A stretch of 64,000 nucleotides of DNA from Thermoanaerobacterium xylanolyticum LX-11 (GCF_000189775.2 NC_015555.1:2470359-2534358); one strand, 5' to 3'; counted from the first letter of the stretch, positions 34,925 to 43,882 are shown. Numbers and translations are program-made. The notes: generated by a model from the sequence alone, not told the origin.

Positions 34925-36160
34925 TTAAATAAATGAAAAAACCATGAGGATGGCAGTCAATGATATCAATACTATTGTGGTAGTCCATCCTATTAAATTT
35001 TTCACTGGGCTATTTACGTATTTCCCCATTATCTCTTTATTGTTTACAAGCAGCATCATGGAAATCAAAACCACTGGCAACAAGATTCCATTTAAAACCT
35101 GCGTCCATATAGTGATTGTAATAAGCGGCGCATGTGGAATCAATATAATCGCAACGGCTATTATAATTATGGCTGTAAAAAGCGTATAAAATTCTGGCGC
35201 TTCATCAAGCCTTTTGTCTATGCCTGCTTCAAAGCCAAATGCTTCACAGATGTAAAATGCCGTGGCCACTGGAAGTATAGCGGCGGAAAAGATAGATGCT
35301 ATAAAAAGCCCAAATGCGAATACGCCTGATGCCAGCTCACCAGCCAGCGGCTTTAAAGCCATGGCTGCATCCTTTGCCTCATTTATTTTTATGCCATTCA
35401 CATTGAGAGTCGATGCACAGGCAACTATTATGAAAAAAGCTACGACAACTGTTGCGATACAACCTATCACAACGTCCCAGATTGTGTACTTATAATCATC
35501 TATCTTTATGCCCTTTTCTATAACAGATGATTGCATGTAAAATTGCATCCAAGGAGCTATCGTAGTACCTACAATTCCTATTACCATACTTAAATAATCT
35601 GTTTTAAATGACATGGTGGGTTTTATAAGGGACTCACCTACAGCCTTCCAATCTGGATGTGACAGAAGGGCTGATATGACGTATGACAACAAAAAAACGC
35701 TAAATATCAAAAACACTTTTTCCGCTACAGTATAATTACCTTTAACGATCAAAAGCCATACCGCTAAAGCAGCCAATGGTACCATTATATACTTGCTTAT
35801 GCCGAAGATTTCCATGCTGCCTGCCACACCGGCAAACTCCGTAGCAGTATTTCCAATATCTGCAATAAGCAGTCCGAGAAAGATGAAGAACGTCACTCTT
35901 ACGCCGAAGTTTTCCCTTATAAGATCTGCCAACCCTTTTCCTGTCACGACGCCCATCCTGGCGTTCATCTCCTGAATGACGATTAAGACGATAAATGACG
36001 GTATCAATGTCCAAAGCAGTTTATATCCATAGGTAGCACCTGCCACAGAATACGTGGTTATGCCACCTGCATCATTGTCGACACTTCCTGTGATTATACC
36101 AGGCCCCAAAATTGACAAAAATATCAATAAATTAGTCAAAAAAGTTTTCCTCTTTGTCAC
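34925..36160 (-). CDS. NRAMP-family transporter, probably Mg2+-type (NRMT-like)
   Basis: A 411-residue, roughly 11-helix SLC11/NRAMP transporter. The canonical DPGN metal motif in helix 1 is replaced by DNDA at 28-31 (ITGSVDNDAGGITTYS), and the helix-6 MPH motif is replaced by APW at 202-204 (VGTTIAPWMQFYMQ). Loss of the soft-metal-binding methionine is a hallmark of NRAMP-related Mg2+ transporters rather than Mn2+/Fe2+ carriers. The operon is headed by an M-box Mg2+ riboswitch and an MgtE_N/CBS protein, which supports Mg2+ as substrate. The family is certain; the substrate is inferred. Confidence 0.9.
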   Translation of the reverse strand: MTKRKTFLTNLLIFLSILGPGIITGSVDNDAGGITTYSVAGATYGYKLLWTLIPSFIVLIVIQEMNARMGVVTGKGLADLIRENFGVRVTFFIFLGLLIADIGNTATEFAGVAGSMEIFGISKYIMVPLAALAVWLLIVKGNYTVAEKVFLIFSVFLLSYVISALLSHPDWKAVGESLIKPTMSFKTDYLSMVIGIVGTTIAPWMQFYMQSSVIEKGIKIDDYKYTIWDVVIGCIATVVVAFFIIVACASTLNVNGIKINEAKDAAMALKPLAGELASGVFAFGLFIASIFSAAILPVATAFYICEAFGFEAGIDKRLDEAPEFYTLFTAIIIIAVAIILIPHAPLITITIWTQVLNGILLPVVLISMMLLVNNKEIMGKYVNSPVKNLIGWTTTIVLISLTAILMVFSFI

Positions 36161-36166
36161 TTCCCA

Positions 36167-37417
36167 CTACCTCCTTGCAAATGTCTTTCCACTTCTCATA
36201 AGTTCGTATATTATATCATTTATAAGGACAGTGCCTAATAGCTTCATATCTTCATCTACAACAGGAATCGCTACCAAATTGTACTTCGTCACTGTCTTTA
36301 TGAGGGATTTTATTGAATCCATATCACGAGCATAGATGATGTCTTTATTCATAATTTCATTTAATGGGGTGTTAGGCTCTGAAATCACCAAATCTCTAAG
36401 TGTAACCGCACCTAAAAGCCTGTTTGACTCATCAACTATATAGATGTAATAAATGATATCTTCGTCTGGTTTTAAAAGCCTAAGCTCCCGTATTGCCTCC
36501 TCAACGGAAAGCGTATTTTCAAATGCCACAAAGTCAGTCGTCATCAAGCTACCAACAGCGTACTCAGGGTACTCCATCAGCTCCCTGACTTCCAACGACG
36601 CATTGTTCTCCATCTCATTTAAGAGCTCTTCCACTTTTTCTTCATTCAGATCGTCAAGTATGTCTGCAACTTCATCTGCAGGCATTTCTTCCAAGATGTC
36701 CGCAGCTTTAGAAACAGGCAGCTCGTTTAATATGCTTCTTTGAGTATCTGTCTCCATTTCTTCCAGCACATCTGCAGCTCTTCCATGCTCTAAACTGGAA
36801 AATATATCTATACCGGCCTTTAAATCCAGATCTTCTATGATGTCCGCAAGGTCAGAAGGGTGAAGTGTTGCCAATTTATGATACGTCTTTGACAACATTA
36901 TGTTTTCTCTTGAGCGAGTAATCGTCTCTATATCTTCCCAAAGTATAAATTTACTGGATATTGTTTTACCAAATCTCTTTAAAATCTTCTTTAAAGGCTT
37001 TGCAAAGCCAAGTCGTCTCAATATGCCTTCAATGCCTATATCGACAGCAATCGCAAACAAGCCTTTATCTAAAAGCGCCAACCTTATGTCATTGACTCTT
37101 ACTACTTTTCTTCCATTTACGTCGATAATCTGCTTATCTAAGACATTTTTCGACAAGTACAAAATATCTTTAAGGTTATGTGCCTCTACTGGATTAGTGC
37201 ACATAAGTTCGTACTGCCCAAATTTTTTCGTTATCTTTATGTTTTCCCACTTGTACTCTTTGACGCCAGACTTCGTCTTTACCAACATGGATATTGCAAT
37301 CGGATGCGTCAACGCCGTTGAAACTCCAATATCCTTAAGCTTACCTAAGATCTCACCGTTTTTAAGCAATATCTTATTGCCTAAAATCCTGCTTAAATAA
37401 AGGCTTAAAATTGGCAT
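36167..37417 (-). CDS. MgtE_N/CBS-domain protein with PRC-barrel, lacking the MgtE membrane channel
   Basis: A 416-residue cytosolic protein. An N-terminal PRC-barrel-like region (about 10-150, two copies) is followed by an MgtE_N helical domain (LATLHPSDLADIIEDLDLKA, AADILEEMPADEVADILDDL) and two CBS domains (MTTDFVAFENTLSVEEAIRE and MNKDIIYARDMDSIKSLIKT). These are the Mg2+-sensing parts of the MgtE channel without its five transmembrane helices. It lies six bases before the NRAMP-related gene and behind the M-box, so it probably senses Mg2+ to gate that transporter. AAGGAGG precedes the ATG by seven bases. Confidence 0.88.
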   Translation of the reverse strand: MPILSLYLSRILGNKILLKNGEILGKLKDIGVSTALTHPIAISMLVKTKSGVKEYKWENIKITKKFGQYELMCTNPVEAHNLKDILYLSKNVLDKQIIDVNGRKVVRVNDIRLALLDKGLFAIAVDIGIEGILRRLGFAKPLKKILKRFGKTISSKFILWEDIETITRSRENIMLSKTYHKLATLHPSDLADIIEDLDLKAGIDIFSSLEHGRAADVLEEMETDTQRSILNELPVSKAADILEEMPADEVADILDDLNEEKVEELLNEMENNASLEVRELMEYPEYAVGSLMTTDFVAFENTLSVEEAIRELRLLKPDEDIIYYIYIVDESNRLLGAVTLRDLVISEPNTPLNEIMNKDIIYARDMDSIKSLIKTVTKYNLVAIPVVDEDMKLLGTVLINDIIYELMRSGKTFARR

Positions 37418-37424
37418 TTCACTA

Positions 37425-37470
37425 CCTCCTTTTCTAAGGGAGGAGTTTTAAGGTAAGATAGACTCCTCCC
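37425..37470 (-). promoter_or_regulatory. Alternative hairpins between the leader ORF and the MgtE_N/CBS start
   Basis: On the minus strand GGGAGGAGT (37462-37470) pairs perfectly with ACTCCTCCC (37438-37446). The latter can instead pair through CCTCC with the GGAGG ribosome-binding site at 37425-37431. The stop codon of the 28-codon leader ORF lies in the loop of the first hairpin. A ribosome on the leader ORF would therefore decide which pairing forms. Confidence 0.5.
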
Positions 37471-37534
37471 TCATATTCTTTTTTGAATTATTAAATTTTA
37501 TTCGCTTATGACTATAAGGGCCAGAGTCCATCAT
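37448..37534 (-). CDS. 28-codon leader ORF between the M-box terminator and the MgtE_N/CBS gene
   Basis: ATG-ATG at 37534 opens a short frame, MMDSGPYSHKRIKFNNSKKN followed by MREESILP and TAA at 37448. A good AGGCAGGTGG ribosome-binding site lies just upstream. It is found only in transcripts that pass the M-box terminator. The frame runs into the 5' arm of the hairpin ahead of the next gene and ends in Leu-Pro-stop, a context known for slow termination. It could be a regulatory leader peptide or a small functional protein. I know no named family. Confidence 0.5.
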   Translation of the reverse strand: MMDSGPYSHKRIKFNNSKKNMREESILP

Positions 37535-37550
37535 TACCACCTGCCTTTAA

Positions 37551-37583
37551 AAAATTTAAGCCTTTTACAAAACGTAAAAGGCT
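37551..37583 (-). terminator. M-box-controlled transcription terminator
   Basis: AGCCTTTTAC (37559-37568) pairs with GTAAAAGGCT (37574-37583), ten base pairs around a five-base loop, and the minus strand continues with TTT-rich sequence. It lies directly after the M-box, the usual off-switch in Firmicutes M-box leaders. Confidence 0.9.
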
Positions 37584-37585
37584 CT

Positions 37586-37744
37586 AATCTCAACACACTC
37601 GTTGGGTTTTAGCACTATGCGGCATAGGTAGTACCGGCTGAATTAGATTAAACCTTGTAACGGTAGAATCTGTTGACCCATTGGCATCTCTCGATGTTTC
37701 CGGGCATCAGCATGTATCCGCATAGGAGCCTCACTTAACGAACT
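37586..37744 (-). promoter_or_regulatory. M-box (ykoK) Mg2+ riboswitch
   Basis: The minus strand carries the conserved M-box elements in order: TTCGTTAAGTGAGGCTCCTA, a GCGGATACATGC stretch, TGATGCCCGGAAACATCGAG, GCCAATGGGTCAACAG, then AATTCAGCCGGTACTACCTA, TGCCGCATAGTGCTAAAACC and CAACGAGTGTG. M-box RNAs fold on Mg2+ binding and favour the downstream terminator. Here it controls the leader ORF, the MgtE_N/CBS gene and the NRAMP-related transporter. The primary sequence match is unambiguous. Confidence 0.96.
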
Positions 37745-37762
37745 TTATTCAATTGCATATAA

Positions 37763-37791
37763 ATTATAACACACATTGAATATAACTACAA
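37763..37791 (-). promoter_or_regulatory. Promoter of the M-box operon
   Basis: On the minus strand TTGTAG (37786-37791) and TATAAT (37763-37768) are 17 bases apart, in the gap after the Crp-type gene. The transcript would begin about a dozen bases before the riboswitch. Confidence 0.7.
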
Positions 37792-37796
37792 CAAAT

Positions 37797-38474
37797 TTAT
37801 GACAAATTTTTTAATGCATTTACATCTTTTATTACTATAGCATGTCTTTCAAGCTTTATGACACCTTCTTTGTCTAACTGGCTTAAGATTCTTGTCATAT
37901 TTTCTCGAGACGTGCCTACCATGTTAGCAAGATCTTGTCTATTTAGGTTTAATTCTATTGCTATCCCATCTTTGCCTTGTATGCCTTTTTCTCGGGCAAA
38001 CGTCAAAAGAATAGAAACCGTCCTGCCGAGAGAATCTTTAAGCGCTAAGTTCTCTATTATGACCGCCACATTTTGGAGTCTTTTTGCCATGAGTTTTATT
38101 ATGCCTAAGGCTACTTCATTGTTGCTCAATATCAAATTTTCTATGTCTTTATTTTTAAGCACAATAATCTTTGAATCCTCTATGGCCTCTGCAGTGGCTG
38201 GATACTTACCACCTATAAACAGAAGGGATTCAGCAAAAATATCTCCATCCTCCATTATTCTTATTATATGTTCTTTTCCCTGTTGTGATATTTTAGATAT
38301 CTTGACTTTGCCTTTTTTTACAAAATAAATGGCGTCACCTTCATCACCTTCGTAAAAAATGACGGTGTTTTTTTTGTACTCCTTCACCAAAGCTATTTTA
38401 CTGATCTCAAATAGAGATTTCTCACTTAAGACATTGAAGTACGGTATCTTTCTTAAATAATCGTAATCACCCAT
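37797..38474 (-). CDS. Crp/Fnr-family transcription regulator
   Basis: A 225-residue regulator with an N-terminal cyclic-nucleotide-binding fold (FYEGDEGDAIYFVKKGKVKI, GDIFAESLLFIGGKYPATAE) and a C-terminal helix-turn-helix (NRQDLANMVGTSRENMTRIL). No cysteine is seen that could carry an FNR-type Fe-S cluster, so the signal is more likely a small ligand. It lies downstream of dnaB with a short gap. Confidence 0.92.
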   Translation of the reverse strand: MGDYDYLRKIPYFNVLSEKSLFEISKIALVKEYKKNTVIFYEGDEGDAIYFVKKGKVKISKISQQGKEHIIRIMEDGDIFAESLLFIGGKYPATAEAIEDSKIIVLKNKDIENLILSNNEVALGIIKLMAKRLQNVAVIIENLALKDSLGRTVSILLTFAREKGIQGKDGIAIELNLNRQDLANMVGTSRENMTRILSQLDKEGVIKLERHAIVIKDVNALKNLS

Positions 38475-38490
38475 AAAAATACCCTCTTGA

Positions 38491-39819
38491 CTACTCTGTC
38501 CTGTATTTATCTATGCTTACAAATTTCGTGTACTGGCCCATCCACAGAAGCTCTATGGTACCTGTAGGACCGTTTCTGTGCTTTGCTATGATAAGCTCTG
38601 CGATGTTTTTCTTTTCAGAATCCTTGTTGTAATAATCATCTCTGTAAAGAAACATGACTATATCAGCGTCCTGCTCAATTGCACCTGACTCTCTTAAATC
38701 GCTTAAAATTGGCCTGTGATCGGATCTGGCTTCAGGTGCGCGAGATAACTGCGAAAGTGTTATTATAGGAACTTGCAGTTCCCTTGCAAGGCCTTTTAAT
38801 GACCTTGATATTTCAGAAACCTCCTGCTGACGGCTTTCCGAGTTTCCCCTTCCTTGCATAAGCTGCAAATAATCTATTAACACTAAAGACAAGCCCTTCT
38901 CCAGCTTCAGTCTTCGACACTTTGCCCTTATGTCCATGACTGATATACCCGGTGTATCATCAATGTATATTGGGGCTGTGGAAAGAGGAGCCATTGCAGC
39001 AGCAAGCCTTGGCCAGTCGTCGTCATCTAAATTTCCCGTCCTAAGCTTTTGACTGTCTATGTTTGCCGTAGAGCATATTAGCCTACTTACAAGCTGCTCT
39101 TTAGACATCTCAAGACTGAATATGGCGACGGGTTTTTTAAGTGCCAATGCAGCATTTTCCGCAATATTTAATGCAAACGACGTTTTGCCCATAGATGGCC
39201 TTGCAGCAAGAAGTATAAAATCAGACGGCTGAAAACCAGACGTCTTTAAGTCTAAATCAGGAAAGCCAGATGGTACCCCGGTAAGATGTCCTTTATTTTT
39301 ATAAAGATTTTCTATGTTGTAAAATGTGTCCATCAACACATCTTTAATAGGATAAAAATTTTCGGTATTTCTGCCTTGTGCTATGTCGAATATTTTCTGC
39401 TCAGCCGTATCCAACACATCGTGAAGATCTCCACCCTCATAGCTTAACTCCATTATCTCTGATGATGCTTGGATGAGACGCCTCAAAGTCGCTTTCTCTC
39501 TAATCATCTTTGCGTAATACGACACGTTTGCAGTAGTTACTATGCTGGATGACAAATTTGTTATGTAGTCAAGCCCGCCTACAGCCTCCAGCATATTTTG
39601 CCTTCTCAGCTCATCAACCACCGTAACCAAATCGACAGGTATGTTCTTTTCAAACATATCCATCATTATGGTAAAAAGCTTTTTATTTGACTCTTTGTAA
39701 AAATCATCTGCTTTTACTATCTCTGATGCATCGATTATGGCATCTCTGGACAAAAGCATTGCACCTAAGACAGCCTGTTCTGCCTCTATATTTTGAGGAG
39801 GGATTTTATTCCACTCCAT
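38491..39819 (-). CDS. dnaB: Replicative DNA helicase
   Basis: DnaB unwinds DNA at the replication fork. The 442-residue protein has the N-terminal primase-interacting domain (PPQNIEAEQAVLGAMLLSRD) and the RecA-like motor with Walker A ARPSMGKTSFALN, Walker B LVLIDYLQLMQG, and the SQLSRAPEAR and QDADIVMFLYRD motifs. No intein is present. The order gdpP-rplI-dnaB is conserved in Firmicutes near oriC. Confidence 0.97.
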   Translation of the reverse strand: MEWNKIPPQNIEAEQAVLGAMLLSRDAIIDASEIVKADDFYKESNKKLFTIMMDMFEKNIPVDLVTVVDELRRQNMLEAVGGLDYITNLSSSIVTTANVSYYAKMIREKATLRRLIQASSEIMELSYEGGDLHDVLDTAEQKIFDIAQGRNTENFYPIKDVLMDTFYNIENLYKNKGHLTGVPSGFPDLDLKTSGFQPSDFILLAARPSMGKTSFALNIAENAALALKKPVAIFSLEMSKEQLVSRLICSTANIDSQKLRTGNLDDDDWPRLAAAMAPLSTAPIYIDDTPGISVMDIRAKCRRLKLEKGLSLVLIDYLQLMQGRGNSESRQQEVSEISRSLKGLARELQVPIITLSQLSRAPEARSDHRPILSDLRESGAIEQDADIVMFLYRDDYYNKDSEKKNIAELIIAKHRNGPTGTIELLWMGQYTKFVSIDKYRTE

Positions 39820-39889
39820 CTCATTCCCCCCTTAAAGCATCCAAAACCTTGTGTATTTTCCCCACCAAGTCTTGAATAAACTGGAACAA

Positions 39890-40336
39890 TTATTGTCCTA
39901 CAACATCTACTTTTACCTTCGCTTGTATGCCGGGGTATATTTTGATGTCTACATTATAAGTGCCGATTGTCTTTATAGAATCCGCAAGATTTATCTTCTT
40001 CTTGTCAATATCGTATCCTTTTTTATTAAGCTCGTCTTGTATGTCTTTTGATGTTATAGAACCAAACAATTTGCCGTTTTCGCCTGTTTTAACTTTAAGC
40101 ACGATAGACTCTTGCGAAAGCCTTTTAGCCATCTCTTGTGCAGCTTCTACCTCTTTCTGCCTTTTTTTCTCCTCCGCTTTTTTCTTTTCGTTGAGAACAT
40201 TTATGTTTGACTTCGTGGCATCTATAGCAAGTCCACGAGGCAAAAGATAGTTTCTACCGTAACCATCGCTTACATTTACTACGTCACCTGCTTTGCCTAT
40301 GCCCTTTACATCCTTTTGCAAAATCACTTTCATCAC
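39890..40336 (-). CDS. rplI: Ribosomal protein bL9
   Basis: The 148-residue protein opens with the L9 signature MKVILQKDVKGIGKAGDVVN followed by GYGRNYLLPRGLA, has the long connecting helix (EKKKAEEKKRQKEVEAAQEM) and the C-terminal domain GENGKLFGSITSKDIQDELN. Length is standard. Its start overlaps the gdpP stop by four bases. Confidence 0.98.
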   Translation of the reverse strand: MMKVILQKDVKGIGKAGDVVNVSDGYGRNYLLPRGLAIDATKSNINVLNEKKKAEEKKRQKEVEAAQEMAKRLSQESIVLKVKTGENGKLFGSITSKDIQDELNKKGYDIDKKKINLADSIKTIGTYNVDIKIYPGIQAKVKVDVVGQ

Positions 40337-42300
40337 GACTCACCTTCCTTAAAATATTCATCTATGGCTTTCTTTAAATCATCTACAACATTTTTAAGAG
40401 GCTTTTTGACCTGAGCCCCTGCCACAGTTAAATGACCGCCGCCGCCTAATTTTTCAAGTATTACCTGAACGTTTATATCCCCTATCGATCTTCCGCTTAT
40501 GGCCACATCGTCATGCCTTTTAAATACTACAAAAGATGCCTGAACACCTTTTATATTGAGAAGTTCATCTGCAGCTTGTGCAGCAATGACATTGTCCGTC
40601 TCATCAGGGCTCACTGCAATCGCTATTCCTTCTTCTGTTATCTCAGCATTTTTTACTATCGTAGATTTTATTATATACGATTTTAAGTCATTTTGAAACA
40701 GCATCTTTACAGATATAGTATCGGCACCCTTTCTCCTAAGATAAGATGCGGCCTCAAATGTCCTTACGCCTGTCCTAAATGTGAAATTTTTTGTATCCAC
40801 CGTAATTCCTGCTAAGAGGGCTTCCGCTTCTATCGGTTTTAAATCAATCTTGTCCTTTATATACTGTGATATCTCAGTCACAAGTTCACATGTCGATGAT
40901 GCGTATGGCTCAAGGTAAATAAGCAATGCCTTATCGATAAATTCTTTTCCTCTCCTATGGTGATCGATGACTACTATCCTGTCCACCATATTTATCAATT
41001 CAGGGTACGTGAGGTAGCTGGGTCTATGAGCATCAACGACGATAAGAAGCGTCTTTGGATTAACCATATTCTTGGCATTGCCTATATCGATAAAGGGATT
41101 TGCGTACTCTTCATCTTTCTCTATCTTCTCTAAAAGGGTTTCTATCGCTGGATTTGACTTGTCTAAAATTATCTTTGCATCTTTTCCAAAAGAAACAGCA
41201 CACCTGTACATGCCTATTGCAGCACCTAATGAGTCAAAATCCATAAAATTGTGCCCCATAAGCAAAACATTTGATGAATCTTCAATAAGCTCTCTTATGG
41301 CATGTGCCACAACCCTCGCCTTTACCTTCGTCCTCTTTTCTACAGCCTGTGTCTTTCCTCCGTATATGAGGATTTTTTCGCCTTTTTTGATTACAGCCTG
41401 ATCGCCTCCTCTGCCTAATGCCAAATCAATGGCAGAAACTGCGTACTCGTTTAATTTTGCAAATTCCGACGAATCCGCACCAACACCTATGCTTAGTGTA
41501 ATGGGTATTTTATTTCCCACATTTATATCTCTTATAAAGTCAAGTATCTCAAATCTATTTTCTTCGAGATTTTTCAAATCCGCCTCTTGCGTCACAAAGA
41601 TATACCTGTCATTGGCGTACTTTATTATATAGGCATTCATGGATTGAATCCAGATGTTTAATCGCCTTTCTATTTCTGCAGTTACAACAGGCTTATTTAA
41701 ATCATCTGCAGACTGCAAAGCTTCTTCGTAATTATCTACAAGTATGTAACCTAAGACAGGTTGAGATCTTACAAGTCTTTTCGATATTTCCATGTAATCA
41801 GTCTCGTCAAAGATGAAGACATTGTAGTAATTTTCACTGTCTTTAGATTTTCTTTTTCTGGTTTTAGAGATTATGCTTATCATGTAGTAGTATTTATTGT
41901 CAATCCTGAAGTGGTACTTTTCATCCTTTTTTGCCTTCGCGTATTTTAAAAAAACATTGTTTATATCCTTTTTATCCTCAAAAGTCTGGGCAAAGCAAGA
42001 ATTGTACCAGACAATGTTCCCATCTTCCCTCATCAATGCTACAGGTATAGGCAAAAGCGGCAGTACATTTCCTGATGCCTTATCGACGCTAAAAAAAAGC
42101 CTTTCAATATACTTATCAAATTCCGTCCGCTTCTTTTTTGCCCCTCTATATTCCTGGTACAAAATGTACGCTAAAAGAACCATTGATACAATGCTGATGT
42201 AGACATTATAGTACAAGAATATAAGAGTAAGCACCATTGATAAAATGATGTTTAATAAACTTACAGAAGATATTAACTTGTAATTCTTATTATCAAACAT
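40333..42300 (-). CDS. gdpP: GdpP-type c-di-AMP phosphodiesterase
   Basis: GdpP hydrolyses the signalling nucleotide c-di-AMP. The 655-residue protein has two N-terminal transmembrane helices, a PAS-like domain, a degenerate GGDEF domain (IPITLSIGVGADSSEFAKLN) and a DHH/DHHA1 catalytic part: VLLMGHNFMDFDSLGAAIGM, VVDAHRPSYL, VVIDHHRRG and the C-terminal GGGGHLTVAGAQ. Gene order with rplI and dnaB matches Bacillus. Confidence 0.96.
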   Translation of the reverse strand: MFDNKNYKLISSVSLLNIILSMVLTLIFLYYNVYISIVSMVLLAYILYQEYRGAKKKRTEFDKYIERLFFSVDKASGNVLPLLPIPVALMREDGNIVWYNSCFAQTFEDKKDINNVFLKYAKAKKDEKYHFRIDNKYYYMISIISKTRKRKSKDSENYYNVFIFDETDYMEISKRLVRSQPVLGYILVDNYEEALQSADDLNKPVVTAEIERRLNIWIQSMNAYIIKYANDRYIFVTQEADLKNLEENRFEILDFIRDINVGNKIPITLSIGVGADSSEFAKLNEYAVSAIDLALGRGGDQAVIKKGEKILIYGGKTQAVEKRTKVKARVVAHAIRELIEDSSNVLLMGHNFMDFDSLGAAIGMYRCAVSFGKDAKIILDKSNPAIETLLEKIEKDEEYANPFIDIGNAKNMVNPKTLLIVVDAHRPSYLTYPELINMVDRIVVIDHHRRGKEFIDKALLIYLEPYASSTCELVTEISQYIKDKIDLKPIEAEALLAGITVDTKNFTFRTGVRTFEAASYLRRKGADTISVKMLFQNDLKSYIIKSTIVKNAEITEEGIAIAVSPDETDNVIAAQAADELLNIKGVQASFVVFKRHDDVAISGRSIGDINVQVILEKLGGGGHLTVAGAQVKKPLKNVVDDLKKAIDEYFKEGES

Positions 42301-42336
42301 GGATACATCCCCTTAAATCAGGATACAAAAACCTTA

Positions 42337-43236
42337 TCACGTAAATCTTCGCAAGTTCATGCTTGTATCTATGACCCCCAGTAGCGTCATCAGCGAAAAA
42401 GTAATCGGGAACATAAATAGTGCCACTAATATCACATCGCTTATTAAGGAGCTTACATTAAATCTCTTTGTCATAAAGTATTTTACATATGAAAGACCGC
42501 TTACGGTAAATCCTATAGATAGAAGCAACAGTAGATTAGATGCAACAACACTTGAATTTACAAAATACTGATACAAAAGAGCACCTATAAAAATCCATCC
42601 CGTCATGTAAGGCATCCTCCAAAACATAAACGGAGGTAATTTCTTTACTTTGCCTTCCCTTGCCATTATCCTTGAAAGAAGCATGTAGTTGGCTAAGACG
42701 ATAAGGACAATCATTATGACAAAGATAGATGGCATAAGCTCTTTTAAAGACTCTAATGTATAACTTATCATGTTTCTTATGTAAGCTGCATCAGGTGAGT
42801 TTTTGTAGATGTCCAATATCTGATTTCCAATCTGCTGGTAGTCATATAAAATGCTTTTTATTACATTTATTCTAAATAATTTAAGGACATACAATGCTCC
42901 TACAAAGCCTACCAAAGATATTGCACCAGTTTCAATCACCACATCCTGAGGAGTACTGCCATTTTTAATGAAATATCCCATTGCAATCCCTATAGCGCTT
43001 AAAGCCGCCACAATTGAAGCTGTGATTATGTCTGTAAACAAAAATGTAGCAATAAAAATTAAGACTGTAGTTAAGATGCCATACAGCAAACTATTGTTTC
43101 TTATTACAACCACGCTTACAGGTACTGACACAAAAAACAGTATGAAAAAAAGCGGCGGTACATATGACCCAATCAAAACCATTATAACCGCTACAGCCAC
43201 CATTAAAGCTCCATTTACGATGTTTTTGCTGCTCAT
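42337..43236 (-). CDS. YybS-like DUF2232 membrane protein
   Basis: A 299-residue integral membrane protein with about eight helices, typical of DUF2232/YybS, which lies next to gdpP in many Firmicutes. It has no catalytic motif; recognisable segments are LMVAVAVIMVLIGSYVPPLF and LSYVKYFMTKRFNVSSLISD. A role as a substrate-binding component of a transporter has been suggested for the family. Confidence 0.88.
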   Translation of the reverse strand: MSSKNIVNGALMVAVAVIMVLIGSYVPPLFFILFFVSVPVSVVVIRNNSLLYGILTTVLIFIATFLFTDIITASIVAALSAIGIAMGYFIKNGSTPQDVVIETGAISLVGFVGALYVLKLFRINVIKSILYDYQQIGNQILDIYKNSPDAAYIRNMISYTLESLKELMPSIFVIMIVLIVLANYMLLSRIMAREGKVKKLPPFMFWRMPYMTGWIFIGALLYQYFVNSSVVASNLLLLLSIGFTVSGLSYVKYFMTKRFNVSSLISDVILVALFMFPITFSLMTLLGVIDTSMNLRRFT

Positions 43237-43257
43237 TTTTTATCCTCCATGAAAGTC

Positions 43258-43554
43258 TTACCTTTTCTTAATGTGCTCTGCAAGTTCTCTGTAATTTTGC
43301 ACATCTTCTTCTATTTCTGCCGAAATAGACCTTATCCTCTTCAAAATTTCATCATCAATTTCTTTAAAATCATACCCCAATTTATTGCCGAGAAGATACC
43401 CTATTATTATCACATGACATATATCATCTATCAATTCCTGAGGTAATTCGTCATTATTAAAATTTTTAAAAACTGATGCAGTTTTCGATAAAAGCTCAAC
43501 TTTTAAATTTTCCAAACTCTTAATATTTCTCATTATATCAAAATTATTCTCCAT
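43258..43554 (-). CDS. MazG-like family protein
   Basis: A 98-residue all-alpha protein. ENNFDIMRNIKSLENLKVEL and ELPQELIDDICHVIIIGYLL resemble the MazG-like family (PF12643). The catalytic EExxE motif of true MazG pyrophosphohydrolases is not evident, so activity is uncertain. ATG at 43554 follows AAGGTGG; an upstream in-frame ATG lacks a site. Confidence 0.75.
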   Translation of the reverse strand: MENNFDIMRNIKSLENLKVELLSKTASVFKNFNNDELPQELIDDICHVIIIGYLLGNKLGYDFKEIDDEILKRIRSISAEIEEDVQNYRELAEHIKKR

Positions 43555-43578
43555 AATATCCCACCTTAAACACATGAA

Positions 43579-43606
43579 AAACAAGAGAGGGTTTGACCCT
43601 CTCTAT
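43579..43606 (-). terminator. Terminator of the rpsF-ssb-rpsR operon
   Basis: AGAGAGGGT (43584-43592) pairs perfectly with ACCCTCTCT (43596-43604) over a three-base loop, with T-rich sequence following on the minus strand. Confidence 0.9.
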
Positions 43607-43615
43607 ATTATATCA

Positions 43616-43882
43616 TTATTCGGCTGTATATGGTAGTAGTGCAATCTGTCTCGCTCTTTTTATAGCAACTGTAAGCTGTCTTTGATGTATAGCACAGTTT
43701 CCTGTTATTCTTCTCGGAAGTATCTTGCCTCTTTCAGTTATATATTTGCGAAGCTTTCCAACTTCCTTGTAATCTATATAATCTATCCTGTCAGCGCAAA
43801 AAGCGCATACTTTTTTCTTAGCTTTTCTATTTTTCCTCTTTTGAGCGGAATTTTCCTTAGAATTGCTGTTGTTGTTTGACAT
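43616..43882 (-). CDS. rpsR: Ribosomal protein bS18
   Basis: An 88-residue S18 with the conserved core [40 protein letters not shown] and [11 protein letters not shown]. It is the zinc-binding (C+) form: CAFC pairs with a later Cys/His in CAIH. A lysine-rich N-terminal extension precedes the core. The second of two ATGs fits the GGAGGG site better. It partners S6 in the ribosome and in the operon leader. Confidence 0.97.
   Translation of the reverse strand: MSNNNSNSKENSAQKRKNRKAKKKVCAFCADRIDYIDYKEVGKLRKYITERGKILPRRITGNCAIHQRQLTVAIKRARQIALLPYTAE

Noticed and set aside
34925..36160. Mn2+/Fe2+ transporter (mntH)
   Set aside because: The helix-1 DPGN and helix-6 MPH motifs are both changed, and the operon is under an Mg2+ riboswitch.
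41072..41401. Plus-strand frames opposite gdpP and other large minus-strand genes
   Set aside because: They are shadows of well-supported coding sequence with no recognisable protein features or start signals.
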